A stretch of DNA of 64,000 bases from Rutpela maculata (lineage: Eukaryota > Arthropoda > Insecta > Coleoptera > Cerambycidae), in assembly GCA_936432065.2 (NCBI GenBank), contig OW386289.2:168577348-168641347 (forward strand). Direction: 5' to 3'. The translations under genes were made by a program, and so were the position numbers. The notes under the pieces were generated by a model, which was given only the letters and a program-made list of their open reading frames with translations, made no database searches and was not told the origin of the DNA. Of this stretch, positions 11,605 to 20,202 are shown one piece after another. Each line of letters opens with the position of its first letter. The first letter of the stretch is position 1.

Positions 11605-11787
11605 TTGACACTGGGTAATAATGAGAGGTTAGTGTGGTGGAACAATAAAACTAGGAATTATAGTACAGTAAAATTAAAAGTTGACCCGGAACAAATTTAT
11701 AACAAGCTGATTTCTTCAGGATTGTATTCTATGGCTATCCAGGAGTCCCTGACTGAAAATCCCAAAAAATCCGCCGTGCAGAAATAA
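11605..11787 (+). CDS. 60-codon open frame of unknown identity (copy 1)
   Basis: The frame reads MTLGNNERLVWWNNKTRNY and continues to KLKVDPEQIYNKLISSGLY, ending in PKKSAVQK. Its composition (D, E, P, W, balanced hydrophobics) is more protein-like than surrounding chance frames, and it is unchanged in both units of the tandem duplication. No family is recognised. It lies on the opposite strand from the recombinase and nuclease pseudogenes, near the left edge of the unit. It could be a fragment of a captured exon or chance. The tandem copy at 14473-14655 gives no independent evidence because the duplication is recent. Confidence 0.2.
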   Translation: MTLGNNERLVWWNNKTRNYSTVKLKVDPEQIYNKLISSGLYSMAIQESLTENPKKSAVQK

Positions 11788-12216
11788 AGAAAAAATGCGC
11801 CGCCATGTTGAAATTAATCACTTTTTTCCTTTAATTGGTAAGAGCCCGCACGGATGACACTTTAGGAAAAAAAATTTTGAGAGAAAAAGCTAAGTTTTAA
11901 TGTGATATAAAGTTTTTTTGCAATCGGTTAAATATTAGCAAAGTTACAGTTGTCAAAATGACAGATTTGTATAAAAAAGAATACTTCTTGTATTTTAATA
12001 CCATAAAATGCAACAAAAGACAACAACAATTACTACTGGTAATACTAATTAATTAAAGTAATACATTCGTAAAATAAAATCCATTATAAAAACAAAAGAA
12101 CGTAACAACAAACACAATAACAGAACTCATAAATAGTGAAAAAATAAACTATAAACTTTTTAAAAAGCATGAATAAATTAAATAAGCGTAAAAAAACTCT
12201 CAAATACGAGATTTAA

Positions 12217-13358
12217 CTAAAAACTAGCCTCATTCTCAGAAAGTAACACCTCTGACGCATTGTCACAGTCCTGTCCAATTCAATTTACACAGCTGGTACT
12301 GCACTTAAGGTTATATTTTTTACATTTTCAAGACTGTTTGCGATTTTTCTCGCAACCACAGAATAAAATATTTAAAATGAAATCAGGGGCATACTTTTGT
12401 ACTGTTTTTATTGGTTCTAGATAACCGCTGTTTTTCCAACCCCAGTTCTCTGAATTAAGGTTGTCGCCTAACCAGACTTGAATTTGCCAATACACTCTAT
12501 AAGTATGATATTTAGTGGCATTGGATGTTGGAGGAAGAACTGTTAGATCGAAGTGCTGGAAAATATTTTGCCTAGTAAAAATTTGATTATTCCTAACAAA
12601 CCTGTAATCATTTAAACTATTAGTTTTTTACTGCCATACCATCTTAAAATAAATTCTTCCCCAATTACTGCAAGCTGATTTGCTTCAGCAAAACTTTTGA
12701 AAATTGATAGGCTGTTACTTAGTTCAGTATTATTTTCTAAAACTGAAAATACTACTGTTTTTTGCCATTTTTATAGAATGCAGAGGTGGTATCGCATCCG
12801 AATATGGCATGTGCAAATAGACTATTTTTTACTACATTTTCACTTAGTTCTGAACGTAACTTGCAGATATTCGTTATTTTATCAGATTTACCTCAATCAT
12901 GTATACATTTTTTGTTTTGCAATGCTCAATAAGTAACGTTATTAAGTCTGTATCTTGACCAACAACTATAACAGGGTTACACATATCAGCTGAGCAATCA
13001 ATAGCAGCTTTTACAATTTAATAATCAGCATATGCATCCGCACGTGATACATGTGACTGTGATACTATTTTGATTGAAATTTGATGTCAGAAGTTTAATT
13101 AACTGATATTTATTTGACACTGATGCTAAAACTTCGTTTTGAGATATCTCTACTACTTTTTTGTGGGTCAATGTTAATTATTTCTTTCTGAAATGCATTT
13201 TTAGCTCTTCATTGATATTCTGTAAATGTAACGGAAGTGCTTTCATTAGAATAGCCATCGAAAATAATAATAAAATTTAAACCATAATGATAACGAACAA
13301 ATGAAACGCACTGATGAACAATATCTTTCATTGAGCCGGGCGTTGCCACACAACTTTT
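12217..13358 (-). pseudogene. FEN/PIN-like nuclease-family gene remnant, C-terminal part (copy 1)
   Basis: Minus-strand frames read in order LRKVVWQRPA; SMKDIVHQCVSFVRYHYG and LNFIIIFDGY; KAAIDCSADMCNPVIVVGQD followed by TDLITLLIEH; LFAHAIFGCDTTSAFYKNGK; FDLTVLPPTSNATKYHTYRV then YWQIQVWLGDN and ENWGWKNSGYL. The end is cysteine-rich (CGCEKN, KCKKYNLKCSTSCVNC) to a stop at 12217-12219. This is the layout of a common arthropod 'uncharacterized' family: acidic residues in FDGY, R-ADAD-like and VVG-DTD motifs suggest a FEN/XPG-type PIN nuclease fold (inference), followed by a GCDTTSA block, an LPPTS block and a C-rich tail. At least four stops or frameshifts break it, and the N-terminal part of the family is missing. 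It starts exactly where the upstream recombinase remnant ends, on the same strand. Confidence 0.7.
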
Positions 13359-14143
13359 CTAAGGAGATTCTGCCACCGTCGATGACTTCCAGCCACCATG
13401 CCTCTTCAGATGTAAAACATCCCCTCCTGCATCTGCAAGCATGGTGGCAGATGACCTTCTGAAACTATGACCAGTATACTCATGTGCATTGGGCAACCCA
13501 AGATATCTCGCAATTTCGCTTGGTATTTTCCAGGTATTAATACCTATCGACTGAATAGAACACTTTCCATTACGGTAGTTCACAAACAGTCGATCATGTT
13601 TTGTTCTGGTGACCTAAGAGTGGAGTATTTTCTATAAATGTGAAGTCTCTCGTTTTACGGTCAATAATAAAAGTTCGAGGTTTATTTGTTTTTGATGTTG
13701 GAATTCTCACTATCAACATATTACCAATATCTTGCACATCACCAACGCTCATTTTATAAAACTCGTCTCTTCTGCATGCACCGGCAATGCAAAAAATTGC
13801 TACAACCTTCATCATTAAATATCTATCATTAGCCGCTTCATATAAGCGGTTAACTTAGAAAACTGTTTAATATGGATGTCCTTTTCAGCTATCAGTAAAG
13901 CTTTCACCATTGAATATTCCGACTAAAGACTTGAAGATTTTATATGCTTTGTTTTTTCTGAAAAATACACATTTTCCGTAAGATTTTTCACTATCTTCAA
14001 AACACACCAATCGTTGAATCGTTTATACACCAACTCATATTGTTTTCAGGTATTAAAGTTGACGTTACCGCTTGTGCCATCTCCATAACTTCTGGGGGAG
14101 TATTTTGAAACTCTTCTACATTACTATAATCACCAATAAACAT
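13359..14143 (-). pseudogene. Crypton-like tyrosine recombinase remnant (copy 1)
   Basis: The frame opens at ATG 14143 (MFIGDYSNVEEFQNTPPEVM). It frameshifts within 45 codons into YELVYKRFNDWCVLKIVKN and then YSMVKALLIAEKDIHIKQF, the core-binding N-terminal domain. The catalytic domain follows at 13815-13594: MMKVVAIFCIAGACRRDEFY holds the first catalytic Arg, and TSKTNKPRTF the Lys. Then 13583-13359 has YRNGKCSIQSIGINTW, TGHSFRRSSATMLADAGGD (H-x-x-R) and LKRHGGWKSSTVAES (second H/W box). The family normally continues to a Tyr a few residues further on (AE-Y region); here it is replaced by a Pro and stop, so the nucleophile is missing. Length and domain order fit insect Crypton-type YR transposons. 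DIRS-type elements are less likely because no RT is nearby. Confidence 0.85.
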
Positions 14144-14472
14144 TATTACGCCAGTTTATTTATAATATCGTTTCCTTAGTTACTATCATCACAGATTTTT
14201 AGTCACGACCATGAAGTAACATAATTAGAATGGCGACTTCAACTACAACTCGAATAATACTAACCGTCAAAGTGACATTCAGAAAAGGTTGATACAGTTT
14301 TACAAATATTCATGAAAAATTGCCCATTTCTGACAATAATTGGCACGATCGAAGATAAAACGTTGTAAGACACACTTGTAAAAAGCCTCTTTATTGCACT
14401 CATTCATGGCTTTTAAAAACACAAAAGTTTCACAAACTGGAGTGTCGCAGTGGCTACTTATAATGAAACTAA

Positions 14473-14655
14473 TTGACACTGGGTAATAATGAGAGGTTAG
14501 TGTGGTGGAACAATAAAACTAGGAATTATAGTACAGTAAAATTAAAAGTTGACCCGGAACAAATTTATAACAAGCTGATTTCTTCAGGATTGTATTCTAT
14601 GGCTATCCAGGAGTCCCTGACTGAAAATCCCAAAAAATCCGCCGTGCAGAAATAA
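14473..14655 (+). CDS. 60-codon open frame of unknown identity (copy 2)
   Basis: Exact tandem copy of the open frame at 11605-11787, with the same residues throughout. It has no independent support and its function is unknown. Confidence 0.2.
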   Translation: MTLGNNERLVWWNNKTRNYSTVKLKVDPEQIYNKLISSGLYSMAIQESLTENPKKSAVQK

Positions 14656-15084
14656 AGAAAAAATGCGCCGCCATGTTGAAATTAATCACTTTTTTCCTTT
14701 AATTGGTAAGAGCCCGCACGGATGACACTTTAGGAAAAAAAATTTTGAGAGAAAAAGCTAAGTTTTAATGTGATATAAAGTTTTTTTGCAATCGGTTAAA
14801 TATTAGCAAAGTTACGGTTGTCAAAATGACAGATTTGTATAAAAAAGAATACTTCTTGTATTTTAATACCATAAAATGCAACAAAAGACAACAACAATTA
14901 CTACTGGTAATACTAATTAATTAAAGTAATACATTCGTAAAATAAAATCCATTATAAAAACAAAAGAACGTAACAACAAACACAATAACAGAACTCATAA
15001 ATAGTGAAAAAATAAACTATAAACTTTTTAAAAAGCATGAATAAATTAAATAAGCGTAAAAAAACTCTCAAATACGAGATTTAA

Positions 15085-16224
15085 CTAAAAACTAGCCTCA
15101 TTCTCAGAAAGTAACACCTCTGACGCATTGTCACAGTCCTGTCCAATTCAATTTACACAGCTGGTACTGCACTTAAGGTTATATTTTTTACATTTTCAAG
15201 ACTGTGCGATTTTTCTCGCAACCACAGAATAAAATATTTAAAATGAAATCAGGGGCATACTTTTGTACTGTTTTTATTGGTTCTAGATAACCGCTGTTTT
15301 TCCAACCCCAGTTCTCTGAATTAAGGTTGTCGCCTAACCAGACTTGAATTTGCCAATACACTCTATAAGTATGATATTTAGTGGCATTGGATGTTGGAGG
15401 AAGAACTGTTAGATCGAAGTGCTGGAAAATATTTTGCCTAGTAAAAATTTGATTATTCCTAACAAACCTGTAATCATTTAAACTATTAGTTTTTTACTGC
15501 CATACCATCTTAAAATAAATTCTTCCCCAATTACTGCAAGCTGATTTGCTTCAGCAAAACTTTTGAAAATTGATAGGCTGTTACTTAGTTCAGTATTATT
15601 TTCTAAAACTGAAAATACTACTGTTTTTTGCCATTTTTATAGAATGCAGAGGTGGTATCGCATCCGAATATGGCATGTGCAAATAGACTATTTTTTACTA
15701 CATTTTCACTTAGTTCAGAACGTAACTTGCAGATATTCGTTATTTTATCAGATTTACCTCAATCATGTATACATTTTTTGTTTTGCAATGCTCAATAAGT
15801 AACGTTATTAAGTCTGTATCTTGACCAACAACTATAACAGGGTTACACATATCAGCTGAGCAATCAATAGCAGCTTTTACAATTTAATAATCAGCATATG
15901 CATCCGCACGTGATACATGTGACTGTGATACTATTTTGATTGAAATTTGATGTCAGAAGTTTAATTAACTGATATTTATTTGACACTGATGCTAAAACTT
16001 CGTTTTGAGATATCTCTACTACTTTTTTGTGGGTCAATGTTAATTATTTCTTTCTGAAATGCATTTTTAGCTCTTCATTGATATTCTGTAAATGTAACGG
16101 AAGTGCTTTCATTAGAATAGCCATCGAAAATAATAATAAAATTTAAACCATAATGATAACGAACAAATGAAACGCACTGATGAACAATATCTTTCATTGA
16201 GCCGGGCGTTGCCACACAACTTTT
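15085..16224 (-). pseudogene. FEN/PIN-like nuclease-family gene remnant (copy 2)
   Basis: Tandem copy of the remnant at 12217-13358, ending at the stop 15085-15087. It carries the same in-frame stops (for example after TFTEYQ) and the same frameshifts, so the gene was already dead before the duplication. The differences noticed are a 2-bp TT deletion in the segment encoding the cysteine-rich tail (ACTGTGCGA near 15200) and single-base changes. It again abuts the recombinase remnant at its 5' side without spacer. Confidence 0.7.
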
Positions 16225-17009
16225 CTAAGGAGATTCTGCCACCGTCGATGACTTCCAGCCACCATGCCTCTTCAGATGTAAAACATCCCCTCCTGCATCT
16301 GCAAGCATGGTGGCAGATGACCTTCTGAAACTATGACCAGTATACTCATGTGCATTGGGCAACCCAAGATATCTCGCAATTTCGCTTGGTATTTTCCAGG
16401 TATTAATACCTATCGACTGAATAGAACACTTTCCATTACGGTAGTTCACAAACAGTCGATCATGTTTTGTTCTGGTGACCTAAGAGTGGAGTATTTTCTA
16501 TAAATGTGAAGTCTCTCGTTTTACGGTCAATAATAAAAGTTCGAGGTTTATTTGTTTTTGATGTTGGAATTCTCACTATCAACATATTACCAATATCTTG
16601 CACATCACCAACGCTCATTTTATAAAACTCGTCTCTTCTGCATGCACCGGCAATGCAAAAAATTGCTACAACCTTCATCATTAAATATCTATCATTAGCC
16701 GCTTCATATAAGCGGTTAACTTAGAAAACTGTTTAATATGGATGTCCTTTTCAGCTATCAGTAAAGCTTTCACCATTGAATATTCCGACTAAAGACTTGA
16801 AGATTTTATATGCTTTGTTTTTTCTGAAAAATACACATTTTCCGTAAGATTTTTCACTATCTTCAAAACACACCAATCGTTGAATCGTTTATACACCAAC
16901 TCATATTGTTTTCAGGTATTAAAGTTGACGTTACCGCTTGTGCCATCTCCATAACTTCTGGGGGAGTATTTTGAAACTCTTCTACATTACTATAATCACC
17001 AATAAACAT
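16225..17009 (-). pseudogene. Crypton-like tyrosine recombinase remnant (copy 2)
   Basis: Second copy of the recombinase remnant, with ATG at 17009 and the catalytic segments at 16681-16460 (GACRRDEFY) and 16449-16225 (TGHSFRRSSA, KRHGGWKSST). The two open segments encode exactly the same residues as copy 1. The breaks are shared: frameshift in the N-terminal domain, stop at QNKT between the catalytic segments, and loss of the terminal Tyr region. The element was therefore inactive before tandem duplication, and neither copy can supply recombinase. Confidence 0.85.
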
Positions 17010-17239
17010 TATTACGCCAGTTTATTTATAATATCGTTTCCTTAGTTACTATCATCACAGATTTTTAGTCACGACCATGAAGTAACATAATTAGAATGGC
17101 GACTTCAACTACAACTCGAATAATACTAACCGTCAAAGTGACATTCAGAAAAGGTTGATACAGTTTTACAAATATTCATGAAAAATTGCCCATTTCTGAC
17201 AATAATTGGCACGATCGAAGATAAAACGTTGTAAGACAC

Positions 17240-17345
17240 ACTTGTAAAAAGCCTCTTTATTGCACTCATTCATGGCTTTTAAAAACACTCGTTTCGCTCG
17301 TATTTTTAATCTAGCCATTCGTGCAATAAAGAATGGCTTTTTACA
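17240..17345. repeat. Short inverted repeat at the right edge of the duplication
   Basis: CTTGTAAAAAGCCTCTTTAT and TGCAC at 17240-17265 pair with GTGCAATAAAGAATGGCTTT and TTACA at 17320-17345. The left arm is inside the duplicated unit, the right arm outside, and the duplication boundary at 17287 falls in the loop. A foldback at the breakpoint may have favoured the rearrangement (inference). Confidence 0.65.
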
Positions 17346-18579
17346 CTTGTATCTTAAATAACTATTATCTAACCCCCACCCCCCACCCAAATTTTTACAC
17401 ATACTCTTCTTCAGAATCACTTAAACTGTCCTTGTTCGAATCACTTGTATCTGTATACCTCGACTTTAGGAAACAACAGAAAGCCTAATACCCTCGCTAA
17501 TAGCTATTATTTGTAAAAGAACAATGTTAAAAATGACCGAATTTTTGCCCCTATGATAAAAGTATATGGATAGTATAAAATAGTTGTTTTAGTCCCAAAA
17601 TAACTTAAAAAAATACTTATTCAGCCGAAAACAGTCGGGAACATTTTTTAAATGCTTTATTATGTATATAAATATAACATGATTGCAATTAAATGTTCAG
17701 TTAACCGGTCGACTGTAAAACTTTATTTCATAGCTTTTAGTGACTGACCTTTTTTTAAAAAAAAAATTATTACTTCGCCTTGTATTAAAAAAAGAGCTAG
17801 AGAAGAAAGACAAACTAATTCGATACTCTGCATATTGAATTAAACCAGCAGAGCTAAAAAGTCTCTTCAGATTTTTATCCGTATTTATTGTTGCGCAGTT
17901 ACAAGCAATAAGCCCAAGATGTAATAAAAGAAAAAATCTTATAAAGGAATATTTAATATACCTTCCGGGGCATAATAAACATATTTAATATACCTCACGG
18001 AGATATTAAATGCGAACGTGAATATGATACATCATAAAGATGACACAATGTAAGACTCGCGAAAGAATTTCGCTGCATTTGAAAATTTACGAGAATACTA
18101 CATTATATTTGGCAGTATATATATCTTCATTGTATACATGTCATCACTAGGTAACTAAAGTCCCGCAGGTAGCATAGCAATGTATCATCGTAATGTTTCG
18201 TTTTAGCATTTCGGTATTCGGTATAGGCAACTGTTTACGGTCCGCAAGAATAAAAAGGACATTCGATACACTCTCAGCATTCGTTACATATTGAAGTTTA
18301 CCATAAAAAATCGACGTTGACAGGCCCACATAAATTTAATAATGCTTTTCGAATGCCTATTGATGTTCTTAGGTTATGTAAGGTACGTTAAACTTGCGTT
18401 GAAAAGGAAAAAATGAGCGTGTCAAAATAAAACTGATAGGTTATTTACCCAAGTAGTCGGAGATACATCTACCACCATAGAAATTACCTCTAATTGTAAG
18501 TAAAAATCATATATATAAAAATGATTTAAGATCCAACCCCATAACCCATTTTAAAATTTAAAAATATAGTTTAAAGTAC
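17346..18579. other. AT-rich noncoding sequence
   Basis: No gene or repeat pair was recognised, apart from a local duplication of the phrase TATTTAATATACCT at about 17949 and 17980. Confidence 0.35.
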
Positions 18580-18785
18580 TAAAAAATACGCATTCATGAG
18601 TAGTGCACTAAAAAGTTAAAAATAATTATTGGGTAATTAAATTTATATAAGTAGGTAGGTAACTATATTACATTTTGTACATTATGCCTATACTGCTATA
18701 TAAGTGCGCCCGGCGCTTTTAACTTTAATTATCTAATAATTATTTTTAACTTTTTAGTGCGCTACTCATGAAAGCGTGTTTTTTA
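18580..18785. repeat. Foldback MITE, ~205 bp
   Basis: CTAAAAAATACGCATTCATG and following bases (18580-18640) pair with the inverted right arm (about 18727-18785: TTTAACTTTTTAGTGCGCTA, then CTCATGAAAGCGTG). The arm motif GCACTAAAAAGT recurs in the foldback at 35600-35830, suggesting related families. Confidence 0.7.
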
Positions 18786-19369
18786 GATTTTTAAACCAGA
18801 ATTTATTTTCTCTCTGTCGCGGAAAATTCGAGTTTATGGCGGAGTTGCCGGTGGTACGCTATTGACCTATATGACCACCTCCCAGCTCCATCTCTATGGT
18901 ACCATATTGTATTGTCACCAGAATTGCATCAGTTTGTAAAGTTTCAAATCGATACAATTAAAAGTGGGTGAAAAGTGAGTTGTAAGATTTGCTTACAATG
19001 TTACAGGTCAAGCTAATAGAAGCGTTTTAAAAAAGGAGGAGGTTCTCAATTAGACCCGCATGTATGTTTTTTAATGTTTGTATAATTATTTATTATTAAG
19101 GATACTTTCGTTGGAAATTTTTTTGTATACCTAAATATAATGTGGATATCGCTATTGGTTAGAGAGATATAAGCAAAAAACTTAATCGGAGCGCCATGTT
19201 TCCAAGATGGCGGCTCGAGCGCAACAGTTCGAGCTGGCGACTTTGAGTATGTCTAACGGTAACACATAATGAACATCTTTGCCAAGTTTCAAAATTATAT
19301 CAGTTTTTTCCGTTAAACGTTGAAATTTGTTCTAATTTGAACTGGGATATAATAAACCTAATAGTCCAA
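18786..19369. repeat. Dispersed repeat with GTACCATATTGTATTGTCACC motif region
   Basis: The phrase GGTACCATATTGTATTGTCA at about 18897 recurs with changes at about 36190 (GGTACTATATTGTATTGTCC) and 48927 (AGTACCATATTATTGTATTG). GTTCTCAATTAGACCCGCA at about 19039 recurs near 1583. An AAGATGGCGGCTCGAG phrase at about 19203 also resembles the minisatellite region at 36 kb. No coding potential. Confidence 0.55.
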
Positions 19370-20153
19370 GATCCCAGAGCTGCCAGACCTACGTCATTTT
19401 AGCAAAGCTAATATTTTGACAACAAATAGTGTAATATCTAGTTAAGAACGTATGCGTATTTGCTAGTTTGAAAGTGGGGCCCTTTTGCAGAAAACAGGTA
19501 CAAAAGGTACATAAGAATTTTACTCAGTACGTTAAATTATGATAGCAGGATTATTTTACAAGTGACACGCTAACTACATGGTGTAAGCGTCAGCCTCCAA
19601 ATCCGAAGGTCCGAGGTTCGATCCTGAGCGTTCTCAGCTTTTTTTTTCAACAAATATTAACTTAAGGTGGCGATTACCAAGAAAGAGACAACCGAAAGGG
19701 AAATATTTATTATTTTTGGCCATAACTTTTTTTCTTAGTACGTATATTTGAAAAAAAAATTGAGAACGCTCAGGGATCGAACCTCGGACCTTCGGATTTA
19801 ACAACAACAACAACAAGCATTTATTAATGTTTCACAAGGTACAATAATGCGCCATTCCGGAGTCCGGCCCGGAGCCAGCCAGACAACCACGGCGAACATC
19901 GCCGAGGTGGGGTGTGAGACTGGGCGAGGCTGACGCTTACACCATGCAGTTAGCATGTCACTTGTAAAATAATCTTGCTATCATAATTTAACGTACTGAG
20001 TAAAATTCTTATGTACCTTTTGTACCTGTTTTCTGCAAAAGGGCCCCACTTTCAAACTAGCAAATACGCATACGTTCTTAACTAGATATTACACTATTTG
20101 TTGTCAAAATATTATCTTTGCTAAAATGACGTAGGTCTGGCGGCTCTGGGATC
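19370..20153. repeat. Foldback element with tRNA-like sequence in both arms
   Basis: GATCCCAGAGCTGCCAGACC at 19370 is matched inverted by GGTCTGGCGGCTCTGGGATC ending at 20153. The arms stay paired for about 270 bp inward, interrupted in the right arm by the insertion at 19800-19927. Each arm carries a tRNA-like stretch: TCAGCCTCCAAATCCGAAGG followed by the pol III B-box-like GGTTCGATCC at 19615-19624, and its inverse at 19774-19783. The anticodon-arm region resembles tRNA-Trp (CCA in the loop), but the stem pairing is poor and no cloverleaf closes, so this is not a tRNA gene. Confidence 0.8.
19800..19927 (-). mobile_element. 5'-truncated LINE 3' tail with (TTG)n, inserted in the foldback
   Basis: Comparison with the left arm shows a 128 bp interruption of the right arm between CGGATTT and GGCTGACG. 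Read on the minus strand it is GC-rich, then passes AATAAATGCTTG into TTGTTGTTGTTGTT. A unique tail ending in a short repeat, with a truncated 5' end, is typical of non-LTR retrotransposons. It is clearly younger than the foldback it interrupts. Confidence 0.7.
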
Positions 20154-20202
20154 TCACTCTATAACTATACCTATCTGTGTATCTAGAGCCCTGCCTCATC
20201 AG

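Larger units (their letters stand above)
11554..17287. repeat. Tandem duplication, 2 x ~2.87 kb, nearly identical
   Basis: Unit 1 is 11554-14421 and unit 2 is 14422-17287, head to tail. Following the sequence across, the copies keep an offset of 2868 up to about 12333 and 2866 afterwards, caused by a 2-bp TT deletion in unit 2 (ACTGTTTGCGA against ACTGTGCGA). The few substitutions noticed are A to G at about 14815 and T to A at about 15718. The junction CTTTTAAAAACAC|AAAAGTTTCAC shares only one or two bases of microhomology with the outer edges, which suggests an end-joining or replication-slippage duplication rather than two transpositions. A collapsed or falsely duplicated assembly cannot be excluded. 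Each unit carries the recombinase and nuclease-family pseudogenes listed separately. Confidence 0.95.

Noticed and set aside
17166..17420. 84-codon minus-strand open frame at the duplication edge
   Set aside because: It spans the inverted repeat and a C-rich tract and has no recognisable motif.
19583..19626. Possible tRNA-Trp gene
   Set aside because: The T-arm/B-box is good, but the acceptor, D and anticodon stems do not pair, and the sequence belongs to a foldback arm.
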